64,000 nt of DNA from CAJXII01 sp965242915 (GTDB lineage Bacteria > Campylobacterota > Campylobacteria > Campylobacterales > Arcobacteraceae). This document shows positions 24,836 to 32,898 of the stretch, in pieces. The DNA is taken from NCBI GenBank assembly GCA_965242915.1, contig CBDETN010000023.1, forward strand, positions 139,678 through 203,677, in the 5' to 3' direction. Under the pieces are notes generated by a model. The model saw only the letters and a program-made list of their open reading frames with translations. It did not search any database and was not told where the DNA came from. The number at the start of each line of letters is the position of its first letter. Positions within the stretch are counted from its first letter, which is position 1. A program made the translations under genes and the position numbers.

Positions 24836-25681
24836 ATGATTAATAAGAAAGAGTTTTTATTACATTCTATTATTAAAGCTTACATAGAAAACTTAGAACC
24901 AATTGGTTCAAGTCAGTTAAAATCTATGTATGATATATCTTATTCTCCGGCTACAATTCGTGGTTATTTTAAGAAATTAGGAGATGAGGGATATCTTGCT
25001 CAAGAGCATATAAGTAGTGGAAGGACACCTACAACTGAAGCTTTAAAAGAGTATTGGGCAAAAAGACTAGAATTTGATTTACCTGGTATTGATTATGATA
25101 AATTAACTAAGTTAGCATCTCAAATGGGTTTAACTGTATTTATCAAACAACAAACAACTGATACTTTACATAGAATTTTAAATGTAGAAAATGTTTATAT
25201 GATTTTGGAATTTTATAAAGCAAACTTGGCAAATAATACTAAAAATAAATATGCTCTAACAACTACGGATGACAGTTATGCTGTTACTATAAAATTTAAT
25301 GTTGCATTTCATAAATTCTTAACAGATATGATTGGAAGAACATTTGATGATATATTAGATATTTCACAGCAAGTAGGTGCTAGTCACTTGCATACTGAAC
25401 TTAGTAAGTATGTTCAAAATAATATTTTTGAAATTATTAATACTAAAAATTTCTTACATTTAGCAGTTGAGTATAATTTGGATGAGAAAGATGTAAACTT
25501 CTTTTTACAAGGTGATGTTATGATAAAGTTAGAGCAGGGTGTTTATTTAGATAATTTATTACCGGAAGGGCAAATTGGTATTTGTCATGATACAAAAGTT
25601 CACGGAACTGATATTAAGATATTGGTTATAGGTGATCTATCAAAAGATTTTGAATATTTTTATAAAGGGATAACAGCGTGA
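24836..25681 (+). CDS. hrcA: heat-inducible transcription repressor HrcA
   Basis: 281 residues. The N-terminal winged helix (HSIIKAYIENLEPIGSSQLK, then SPATIRGYFKKLGDEGYLAQ and EHISSGRTPT) is typical of HrcA, with the signature SGRxPT at about residues 61-66. The C-terminal part is a diverged HrcA regulatory domain and is shorter than in Gram-positives, as is normal in Campylobacterota. HrcA represses heat-shock genes by binding CIRCE, which lies just upstream. Its stop overlaps the grpE start by 4 bp. Confidence 0.92.
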   Translation: MINKKEFLLHSIIKAYIENLEPIGSSQLKSMYDISYSPATIRGYFKKLGDEGYLAQEHISSGRTPTTEALKEYWAKRLEFDLPGIDYDKLTKLASQMGLTVFIKQQTTDTLHRILNVENVYMILEFYKANLANNTKNKYALTTTDDSYAVTIKFNVAFHKFLTDMIGRTFDDILDISQQVGASHLHTELSKYVQNNIFEIINTKNFLHLAVEYNLDEKDVNFFLQGDVMIKLEQGVYLDNLLPEGQIGICHDTKVHGTDIKILVIGDLSKDFEYFYKGITA

Positions 25682-26265
25682 GTGAAAAAATAGAAAATGA
25701 AGAAGTTGAACAAGAAGAGAATATAAGTGAGGATACAGAGGTGTCTTTAGAATCTTCGAATGTTCAAGAAGAAGTTGAATTGGAAGATAGATGTGCTTCA
25801 ATTGATGAAGAGTTTAAGACTAAGATGCAAGATGAAGTGAAAGAAGCAGAAGATAAATATTTAAGAGCTTATGCAGATTTTGAGAATATTAAAAAAAGAT
25901 TAGAGAGAGAAAAGTATCAAGCGATTGATTATGCAAGTGAAAAATTTGCAAAAGATCTGTTAGCTCCAATTGATGCTTTAGAGATGGCATTGGCAAGTGC
26001 TTCTAGTGATGCTCCTGCTGAGGAATTACTTGGAAAATTAAAAGAGGGAATTGAACTAACAATTAAATCTTTCAATACAGCTTTTGAAAAACATAATATT
26101 GAAACTGTAGAAACTGATGAGTTTGATCCAGAACTCCATAATGCAGTTATGCAAGTACCTAGTGAAGAACATGAGAATGGACAGATTGTTCAAGTTATGC
26201 AAAAAGGTTACAAGTTAAAAGAAAGATTATTAAGACCAGCGATGGTTTCAATCTGTCAGAAGTAA
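25678..26265 (+). CDS. grpE: GrpE, nucleotide exchange factor for DnaK
   Basis: 195 aa with a long acidic N-terminal extension (residues 1-50, Glu-rich) and then the coiled coil EAEDKYLRAYADFENIKKRL that starts the GrpE fold. The C-terminal beta domain ends QVMQKGYKLKERLLRPAMVS, the family signature. It dimerises and releases ADP from DnaK. The start is GTG overlapping the hrcA stop. dnaK follows after an 81-bp gap that could hold an extra promoter or processing site. Confidence 0.95.
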   Translation: MSEKIENEEVEQEENISEDTEVSLESSNVQEEVELEDRCASIDEEFKTKMQDEVKEAEDKYLRAYADFENIKKRLEREKYQAIDYASEKFAKDLLAPIDALEMALASASSDAPAEELLGKLKEGIELTIKSFNTAFEKHNIETVETDEFDPELHNAVMQVPSEEHENGQIVQVMQKGYKLKERLLRPAMVSICQK

Positions 26266-26346
26266 GTAGATAAATTAGACCGTAATGTCAAAAAACTATT
26301 AATGAAATTTAACAATATAAATAAAAGATAATAAAAAGGAATTAAC

Positions 26347-28242
26347 ATGGGTGCAACAATAGGAATAGATTTAGGGACAACAAACAGTTGTGTAGCAGTA
26401 TATGAAGGTGGAGAAGCTAAAATTATTGCAAATAAAGAGGGTAAAAATACAACACCAAGTATTGTAGCTTTTACAGATAAAGGTGATGTTTTAGTTGGTG
26501 AACCTGCTAAAAGACAAGCGATTACAAATCCAGAAAAAACTATTTATTCTATAAAAAGAATTATGGGTCTTATGATGGATGAAGAGCATGCTAAAAGTGC
26601 TATGGGTAAAGTTGGATATAAAATTGTTAATAGAAATGGAGCAGCTGCAGTTGAAATTGCTGGTAAAGTTTATACTCCGCAAGAAATCTCTGCGAAGATT
26701 TTAACAAAACTTAAAACAGATGCAGAAGCTTACCTTGGTCAAGAGGTAACTGATGCAGTTATTACTGTACCTGCATATTTTAATGATGCTCAAAGAAAAG
26801 CAACACAAGAAGCTGGTACAATTGCAGGACTTAATGTACTTAGAATTATCAATGAGCCAACAGCAGCAGCGTTAGCTTACGGTCTTGATAAAAAAGGTGA
26901 AGAGAAAGTTGTAGTTTACGATTTAGGTGGTGGTACATTTGATGTTACAGTTCTTGAAATCGGTGATGGTACATTTGAAGTTCTTTCAACAGATGGAAAT
27001 GCTTTCTTAGGTGGAGATGATTTTGATAATGTGATTATTGATTGGTTAGCTGAAGAATTTAAAACTGAGCATGGTATTGATTTAAGAGAAGATAAAATGG
27101 CTCATCAAAGACTTAAAGATGAAGCAGAAAAAGCTAAAAAAGAGTTAAGTGCAACACAAGAAACAGAAATTAATTTACCATTTATCACAGCAGATGCAAC
27201 AGGACCTAAACACCTTGTTAAATCTTTAACAAGAGCAAAATTTGAAGCTATGACTGAAGATTTAATTTCTGAAACATTAGATCATATTAAAGTTGCTATG
27301 AGTGATGCTGGATTAGATAATAACGAGATTGATGAAGTTATTATGGTTGGTGGATCTACTAGAATTCCTAAAGCTCAAGAAGTGGTTAAAGGATATTTTG
27401 AAAAAGAGTTAAATAATTCAGTAAACCCTGATGAGGTTGTTGCTGCGGGTGCTGCTATTCAAGGTGGTGTTCTTACAGGTGACGTTAAAGATGTACTTTT
27501 ACTTGATGTTACACCACTTTCACTAGGACTTGAAACTTTAGGTGGAGTTATGACTAAGTTAATTGAAAAAGGTACAACAATCCCTGTGAAAAAATCACAA
27601 GTTTTCAGTACAGCACAAGACAATCAACCGGCAGTTTCTATTGTAGTTGGTCAAGGGGAGAGAGAATTTATTAGAGATAATAAAAACTTAGGTCAATTTG
27701 AATTAAGTGATATTGCTCCAGCTCCAAAAGGGCAGCCACAAATTGAAGTAACTTTTGATATTGATGCAAATGGTGTTTTAAATGTATCTGCTAAAGATAA
27801 AACAACAGGAAAAGAAAATAAAATCACAATCTCTGGTTCATCTGGATTAAGTGATGAAGAGATTGAAAAAATGATTAATGAAGCGGAAGCAAATAAAGAT
27901 GCAGATGCTAAGAAAAAAGAGGTAGTAGAAACTAAAAATCAAGCTGATTCTATGCTTCACCAAATTAAAAAATCTTTAGAAGAAAATAAAGATGTAGTAA
28001 GTGAGGATGAAGAAAAAGCAATTATCAATGCAGCAGCCGAGCTTGAAGAGTTACTTAAAAAAGATGATGCTACAAAAGAGCAAATAGAGGAATCGTTAAA
28101 AAAATTAAGTGAAGTAAGTGCTAAACTTATGGAAGCTGCTATGAAAAAAGAGCAAGGTGGAGATACTGCACAAGGTGCTAATCCAGCTGATGCTAAAAAG
28201 AAAAAAGATGATGATGACATCATCGATGCAGAAGTAGAGTAA
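26347..28242 (+). CDS. dnaK: molecular chaperone DnaK (Hsp70)
   Basis: 631 aa, full length. The ATPase domain shows phosphate loop 1 (GIDLGTTNSCVAVYEGG), loop 2 (VYDLGGGTFDVTVLEIGDG, about residues 193-211) and the adenosine motif (VGGSTRIP, about 335-342). The linker DVLLLDVTPLSLG leads into the peptide-binding domain, then the helical lid and the C-terminal acidic DDDIIDAEVE. It binds exposed hydrophobic peptides under control of a J-protein and GrpE. AAAGGA lies 6 bp before the ATG. No dnaJ is adjacent. Confidence 0.98.
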   Translation: MGATIGIDLGTTNSCVAVYEGGEAKIIANKEGKNTTPSIVAFTDKGDVLVGEPAKRQAITNPEKTIYSIKRIMGLMMDEEHAKSAMGKVGYKIVNRNGAAAVEIAGKVYTPQEISAKILTKLKTDAEAYLGQEVTDAVITVPAYFNDAQRKATQEAGTIAGLNVLRIINEPTAAALAYGLDKKGEEKVVVYDLGGGTFDVTVLEIGDGTFEVLSTDGNAFLGGDDFDNVIIDWLAEEFKTEHGIDLREDKMAHQRLKDEAEKAKKELSATQETEINLPFITADATGPKHLVKSLTRAKFEAMTEDLISETLDHIKVAMSDAGLDNNEIDEVIMVGGSTRIPKAQEVVKGYFEKELNNSVNPDEVVAAGAAIQGGVLTGDVKDVLLLDVTPLSLGLETLGGVMTKLIEKGTTIPVKKSQVFSTAQDNQPAVSIVVGQGEREFIRDNKNLGQFELSDIAPAPKGQPQIEVTFDIDANGVLNVSAKDKTTGKENKITISGSSGLSDEEIEKMINEAEANKDADAKKKEVVETKNQADSMLHQIKKSLEENKDVVSEDEEKAIINAAAELEELLKKDDATKEQIEESLKKLSEVSAKLMEAAMKKEQGGDTAQGANPADAKKKKDDDDIIDAEVE

Positions 28243-28261
28243 CCCTCTACTTCAAGGCGAA

Positions 28262-29134
28262 ATTATCATATTAAATACTAAAACACTGCTAGAACAGTTT
28301 CAAATATTTTGTAAAAGAAATAATCCAAAAACACAAGAGGAAGCAATTAATTATTTTGCTATTTTTGGCGGCTTGGATATTAATATCAATACAACGGTAC
28401 CTATTGAAATTTTGATTGAAAAACTAATTTTAAATAAATACAAATATTTACGAAATGATATAAGTAATTTAACTAAAGGTGATGATTTATATCATTCTAT
28501 TTTAAGTGGACTTGCTCTTGGTGATAGACGAACAAATTCAGCATTTAGAAGAGCTAATATACCTTTTGATAAGGGTATTGATATCATTGATGATCTTTGT
28601 AAATTAAAAGTATTAAAGCTGGAAAAATCACTTCAAAGTTTATCTGATATAGATGATCAATATGTTGTATCTGAAAAGCTTTTATTTACATCACCATTTG
28701 TAAGATTTTGGTTTGCTTCTATATCTCCTATTTTTAAAGGAATACGAGATGGAAATTATGAAGAGTTTTTTAAACTTTTTGAAAATAGAAAATCTCAATT
28801 TAGTGAATTAATTTTTGAACAACTGTCTCATGAATTAATTAAGTTAAGTATTCAAGATGAGACTATAGTTAAACTTGGTCGTTATTGGGATGATAATATT
28901 GATATTGATATGTTAGTTGAAACTAAAAGTGGTAAAGTTATCGCTGGAGCTTGTAAATATACAAATTCTAAAATTAAAAAAAGTGTTTTAACTGATTTAA
29001 AAGAGAAATGTAAAAAAGCTAAAGTTGATGTAGATATGTTTGTATTATTTTCTAAAAAAGGTTACTCAAGTGAGCTTAAATCTTTAAAAGCTGATACTTT
29101 AAAATTATTCACTGTTAAGAATTTTAATTTTTAA
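28262..29134 (+). CDS. DUF234-like protein; start codon unclear
   Basis: The C-terminal ~150 residues (LLFTSPFVRFWFASISPIFK then LGRYWDDNIDIDMLVETKSG and VIAGACKY) match the DUF234 region, a PD-(D/E)XK-like fold normally fused behind an archaeal-type ATPase. Here the ATPase part is absent. The first regular start is TTG at 28373, but upstream codons read as protein (NTKTLLEQFQIFCKRNNPKT) back to the dnaK end with no ATG, GTG or TTG. ATT at 28262 or ATA at 28268, both after AAGGCG, are the candidates. Known relatives begin near this point, which favours a non-standard start. It lies 19 bp after dnaK. Confidence 0.6.
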   Translation: MIILNTKTLLEQFQIFCKRNNPKTQEEAINYFAIFGGLDININTTVPIEILIEKLILNKYKYLRNDISNLTKGDDLYHSILSGLALGDRRTNSAFRRANIPFDKGIDIIDDLCKLKVLKLEKSLQSLSDIDDQYVVSEKLLFTSPFVRFWFASISPIFKGIRDGNYEEFFKLFENRKSQFSELIFEQLSHELIKLSIQDETIVKLGRYWDDNIDIDMLVETKSGKVIAGACKYTNSKIKKSVLTDLKEKCKKAKVDVDMFVLFSKKGYSSELKSLKADTLKLFTVKNFNF

Positions 29135-29140
29135 TTAGTT

Positions 29141-29440
29141 ATGTATACAATTATATTATTAACATTAATATTTTTATTAGTAATATTTTTAATATTACTT
29201 TATTTTAATTCAAAAAAATCAAGACAAGCAGATTTAGATAATGGGATTTGTCCCCAATGTGAAGCAACTGCGAAAGAATTTCTTGATGAAAATACAGGTG
29301 TTGTTTTTAAAGTTGATTCTATAAAATCAAGACTTCTTAAAAGTTATGGATGCAGCGGTATTAATGAAATTGAATATCGATGCAATAATTGTAATTTAAA
29401 AGAGGTCCACAATACGGTTGGACAAGGTTGTAGAATTTAA
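29141..29440 (+). CDS. membrane-anchored zinc-ribbon-like protein, 99 aa
   Basis: An N-terminal hydrophobic helix (residues ~3-22) anchors the protein. The soluble part has CPQC near residue 37 and CNNC near residue 84, plus single Cys residues (YGCSG, QGCRI). The paired CxxC motifs suggest a zinc ribbon facing the cytoplasm or periplasm. No family name is known to me. It starts 6 bp after the DUF234-like gene and is probably co-transcribed with it. Its last 45 bp overlap a convergent small frame on the other strand. Confidence 0.6.
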   Translation: MYTIILLTLIFLLVIFLILLYFNSKKSRQADLDNGICPQCEATAKEFLDENTGVVFKVDSIKSRLLKSYGCSGINEIEYRCNNCNLKEVHNTVGQGCRI

Positions 29441-29554
29441 AATATCTCTTCTTATGTTGCCAGTATTTCTACTTTGACTTGTATGGTGTGATGTTTGAAT
29501 TTTATAATCTATTCCGTTTAAATTAAATACTCCTATATCTCTTTCTAAAATCAT
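29396..29554 (-). CDS. hypothetical 52-aa protein, last gene of the IS30-split cluster
   Basis: The frame starts MILERDIGVFNLNGIDYKIQ and its ATG overlaps the TGA of the gene interrupted by IS30 (ATGA). The product is polar and soluble with no recognised family. Its 3' end overlaps the convergent zinc-ribbon gene by 45 bp. That overlap may mean the real 3' end has been lost. The start/stop coupling is the main support. Confidence 0.4.
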   Translation of the reverse strand: MILERDIGVFNLNGIDYKIQTSHHTSQSRNTGNIRRDILNSTTLSNRIVDLF

Positions 29555-29608
29555 AAAATACTCTTAAAATAATTTATTTGTTTTGTATAATATTCTTTAT
29601 CTGAACAT

Positions 29609-30707
29609 TCACACTTAAAGTGCAACATTTAGAAATATAAGATAGTAAGGCTAATTGATATACAATTTAAGCTACATATCTTACAGGATAAATGGAGCAT
29701 TAAATGAAAAAGTATAAACAATTAACCTTAGGTTTAAGGTATCAAATATTTGCTTATAAAAACGAGAACTATACAATCACAAAAATAGCAGAACTAATTG
29801 AAGTATCTAAATCTACAATATCAAGAGAACTAAGTAGAAATAGTAATAATGGATATTATAGTGCAGATGATGCACATATAAAAGCAGTATCAAGAGATAA
29901 ATTTAAAGATAGATATAAGAAACTCACTAATAAATTAAAACTAAAAATTGGTAAGATGTTAAGAGATGGCTTATCTCCTGATCAACTAGTTGGTAGATTG
30001 AAAAAAGATAAAATAGCAAATATTTCATATGAAACAGTATATAGATACATTTATGCAAATCAAAGAAGTGGTGGTCGATTATATAAATTATTGAGACATA
30101 AAAATAAAAAGTATGGTAATAGAAGTAGTCAATACAAGACTAGAGGTCAAATTAAAAATAGAGTAAATATTAGTAAACGAGCTAAGATTATTGAAAAGAA
30201 AACTAGATTTGGTGACTTTGAAGTAGATACAATTATAGGTAAAGACCATAAAGGTGCTATCGTTACCTTAGTTGATAGAAAGAGTAAATTTACACTTATG
30301 AAGATAGTTGAATCTAAAAAAGCAGATGTTGTTACACAAGCTATTATAGAGCTTTTACATCCAATAAAGAAACTAGTTCGTACAATTACTTCAGATAATG
30401 GTAAAGAGTTCTCCTATCATGAAGAGATAGCTCAAAAATTAAATCTAAAGTTTTACTTTTGTGATCCATACTCATCTTGGCAAAGAGGATTGAATGAGCA
30501 TACAAATGGACTAGTTAGAGAATATATTCCCAAGAAATATAGCTTTGAAAATATAAATCAAACTCAAATAACTATCATTCAAAATAGGCTAAATAATAGA
30601 CCAAGAAAGATTCTGAAATATTACACACCAAATGAGATATTTTTCAAGGAAGTTTCAAGAAAAATGGTGGCATAATTTTGGCTGGTTTTGTTGCACTTTA
30701 AGTGTGA
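29609..30707 (+). mobile_element. IS30-family insertion sequence (1099 bp)
   Basis: Inverted ends TCACACTTAAAGTGCAAC and GTTGCACTTTAAGTGTGA, each partly palindromic, flank one transposase gene. AT at 29607-29608 and 30708-30709 is a 2-bp target duplication. Removing the element and one AT restores a continuous reading frame in the host gene, which fixes the boundaries. Confidence 0.88.
29704..30675 (+). CDS. IS30-family transposase
   Basis: 323 aa, within the family's usual length. The N-terminal HTH_38 region (ITKIAELIEVSKSTISRELS, about residues 23-42) has the classic IS30 'STISREL' signature. A second helix-turn-helix lies near LSPDQLVGRLKKD. The integrase core contains FGDFEVDTIIG (first Asp), TSDNGKEF (second Asp) and RGLNEHTNGLVREYIPK (Glu). 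The catalytic residues are intact, so the element should be mobile. AATGGAG precedes the ATG by 5 bp. Confidence 0.95.
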   Translation: MKKYKQLTLGLRYQIFAYKNENYTITKIAELIEVSKSTISRELSRNSNNGYYSADDAHIKAVSRDKFKDRYKKLTNKLKLKIGKMLRDGLSPDQLVGRLKKDKIANISYETVYRYIYANQRSGGRLYKLLRHKNKKYGNRSSQYKTRGQIKNRVNISKRAKIIEKKTRFGDFEVDTIIGKDHKGAIVTLVDRKSKFTLMKIVESKKADVVTQAIIELLHPIKKLVRTITSDNGKEFSYHEEIAQKLNLKFYFCDPYSSWQRGLNEHTNGLVREYIPKKYSFENINQTQITIIQNRLNNRPRKILKYYTPNEIFFKEVSRKMVA

Positions 30708-30941
30708 ATTGGCGATCTATATCACCGAATTCTACAATTAAGTCTAATTCCTTTTCTAACATTAATAAATCAAAAATATAATTATCTTTAGATATAGTAA
30801 ATACTTCAAACAAATAAGCTAAATCCTTACCTTTAAATGTTTCGGATACTAAAGGGTACCACCCATTATCTTCTGCTTCATTTAAGAACTCTTTAAGCTC
30901 TTTCTTAAAATTTTCATTTAATTGCCAACTTGGTATTTTTT

Positions 30942-31208
30942 TCATTTTTGGACTCCTGTTACTTTTATTTCTTGTGAAGTTAACTCATTCATTATACTAT
31001 CAAATTCAGCATTTGCCAGTGTTGCATTTCTTTTTTCATCAATTAATATTTTAGTTTGTTCCTGCATCTCTTTTGCAGCATTTAAAAAATTATAATGCTT
31101 TAATTAATCTATTTTTGATTGAGTTATATTATTGAATATTATATAAGTAACTATAGAAGTAACAAAAAATACTAAAAGTAAGATTGAATTAATATATTTT
31201 TGCTGCAT
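30942..31208 (-). pseudogene. small membrane protein with in-frame stop
   Basis: The frame starts MQQKYINSILLLVFFVTSIV (one membrane span), continues to SKID and meets TAA at 31104-31106. It then resumes in the same frame with LKHYNFLNAAKEMQEQTKIL and a helical Lys/Glu tail, ending in TGA that overlaps the next gene's ATG (ATGA). The post-stop part has no start codon of its own at its beginning. So this is a nonsense-mutated gene, or two small peptides. Function unknown; the first gene of a three-gene overlapping set. Confidence 0.55.
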
Positions 31209-31336
31209 AATTATGATTATATCTAAAAGAAGTTGAGTATTTGCAGTAGTAGATAATATTGAAAATAATTTATTAAATTAAGTGGAAATAAGCATTGATT
31301 TGGATAAAATGCGTAAAAAATACTAAAAGAGAAAAT

Positions 31337-32368
31337 ATGTCAGCAATACAAAGAGTAAAAGATGCAATTGAAGAGATTAAAAAAGGTAAAATGGTCATTA
31401 TGCTTGATGATGAAGATAGAGAAAATGAGGGTGATTTAGTTTATTCAGCAGCTTTAAGTACTGCTCAGCATGTAAACTTTATGGCAACACACGCAAAAGG
31501 ACTTATTTGTGTTGCAGTGCCAAAAGAAACTGCTAATAGATTTGACCTTAATCCTATGGTAGCATCAAATACTTCATCTTATGAAACAGCATTTACTGTT
31601 TCTGTTGATTGTGCAAAAGCTAGTACCGGAATAAGTGCTGGTGAGAGAGATGATACTATTAGAATACTTGCAAATCCTGTAAGTAATATTGCTGAACTTG
31701 TAAAACCTGGACACATTTTTCCTTTAATTGCAAAAGACGGCGGTGTTTTAGTTCGTACCGGTCATACAGAAGGAAGTGTTGATTTATGTAGATTAGCAGG
31801 TTTTACAGGTGAATCAGTTATTTGTGAAATTATGAAAGAAGATGGAACAATGGCACGAAGAGATGATCTTGATATATTTGCACAAAAGCACGATATGGTA
31901 CAAGTTTATATCTCTGATTTAGTTGAGTATAGATTAGCTCATGAATCACTAGTAAAAGAAATTTCAAGTATAAAAGATACTTTTTTTAATACAGAGGTAA
32001 CTCGTAAAATTTTTGAAGACCATCTAGGAAGTCAGCATACAATAATTCAGTTTGGAGATATACAATCTATATCAGCAGTTAAGTTTCACACTGTAGAACC
32101 TGATATAAATTTATTTCTAAATGATAATCAACTTCAATCTATGCTGAAAGCTATTAGTTATTTACAAGAAAACAGCGGTGTTTTGATTTTTTTACAAAAT
32201 CGTGATGAAAAAACTGAAAATATGAAAGATTTTGGAGTTGGAGCGCAAATTTTAAATAAATTAGGAATTGAAGAGATAAATCTTCTTACAATTGGTGGTA
32301 AACACTCTTTTGTCGGTATTGCCGGATTTGGATTAAAAATTAAAGATGAGATAAAAATAGAGGGGTAA
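31337..32368 (+). CDS. ribBA: RibBA-type 3,4-dihydroxy-2-butanone 4-phosphate synthase
   Basis: The N-terminal domain has the DHBP synthase signature (LDDEDRENEGDLVYSA, about residues 25-40) and TGHTEGSVDL. It should make the four-carbon unit of riboflavin from ribulose 5-phosphate. The C-terminal ~145 residues align with GTP cyclohydrolase II, but the zinc-binding cysteines (C-x-GD...C-x-C) are missing: only HLGSQHTIIQFGDIQ is visible in that region. The second activity is therefore probably lost, as known for several epsilonproteobacterial proteins. The start MSAIQRV is chosen over an upstream ATG 14 codons earlier because conservation begins there. Confidence 0.92.
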   Translation: MSAIQRVKDAIEEIKKGKMVIMLDDEDRENEGDLVYSAALSTAQHVNFMATHAKGLICVAVPKETANRFDLNPMVASNTSSYETAFTVSVDCAKASTGISAGERDDTIRILANPVSNIAELVKPGHIFPLIAKDGGVLVRTGHTEGSVDLCRLAGFTGESVICEIMKEDGTMARRDDLDIFAQKHDMVQVYISDLVEYRLAHESLVKEISSIKDTFFNTEVTRKIFEDHLGSQHTIIQFGDIQSISAVKFHTVEPDINLFLNDNQLQSMLKAISYLQENSGVLIFLQNRDEKTENMKDFGVGAQILNKLGIEEINLLTIGGKHSFVGIAGFGLKIKDEIKIEG

Positions 32369-32385
32369 TTGTCTCCTTGTCTCTT

Positions 32386-32874
32386 TTATAGCTGCAAAGC
32401 TTTTTTTACTAATGACAAGTTTCCAGATAACTTATCAACTCTGGACTGAAATTGACTTTTATTGTTGTTATAATATTTAGATGATAAAATAGAGTTTAAT
32501 TTTTCTTCAAAGTTTTCTATTGTCATCATTTTAATATCATCATCTAGTAAGTTTAAAATAAGTGCCGGTTCTTGTTTTTCAAGTTTTATTATCACATGTT
32601 CCAGTGTGTATTGATTATCTATATCTATCTCTAAAAATTTACACATTTCAATATATACATTGTTTACACTTGAAGAATGTTTATTATAAATTGTACCCGC
32701 ATAGTCGTTTAAATATTTATTATAATTGTTATAATTTGAGAAAAGCTCTTTTAATTCTTGAGCATCTACTGTATTTATATCTTTATATACTTTATTTAGT
32801 ATATGTTTGACACAAAGAAGAGATATTTGACTACAACTCTTCTCAATGTCTGATAAAAATTTATTAATTAACAC
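32386..32874 (-). CDS. hypothetical protein, 162 aa
   Basis: An all-helical soluble protein without recognised family. It opens LINKFLSDIEKSCSQISLLC, followed by Tyr/Asn-rich helices (NNYNKYLNDYAGTIYNKHSS) and a charged C-terminus (QSRVDKLSGNLSLVKKAL). Three Cys occur in the N-terminal half. It lies immediately downstream of pckA on the same strand (24 bp), so it may be the last gene of the oadGAB-pckA group, but nothing in the sequence ties it to that pathway. It converges on ribBA. Confidence 0.6.
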   Translation of the reverse strand: MLINKFLSDIEKSCSQISLLCVKHILNKVYKDINTVDAQELKELFSNYNNYNKYLNDYAGTIYNKHSSSVNNVYIEMCKFLEIDIDNQYTLEHVIIKLEKQEPALILNLLDDDIKMMTIENFEEKLNSILSSKYYNNNKSQFQSRVDKLSGNLSLVKKALQL

Positions 32875-32898
32875 TTTATTTTAGTTATCTAATTTAAC

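Larger units (their letters stand above)
29551..30945 (-). pseudogene. hypothetical gene split by IS30
   Basis: The part before the IS (30945 to 30708) encodes about 79 residues, opening MKKIPSWQLNENFKKELKEF and ending VEFGDIDRQ. If the IS and one copy of the AT duplication are removed, the frame continues at 29608 as CSDKEYYTKQINYFKSIL and stops, giving a protein of about 98 aa. As it stands the frame reads into the IS. No family is recognised; a soluble alpha/beta protein. Its ATG overlaps the stop of the upstream small membrane-protein gene. Confidence 0.7.
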
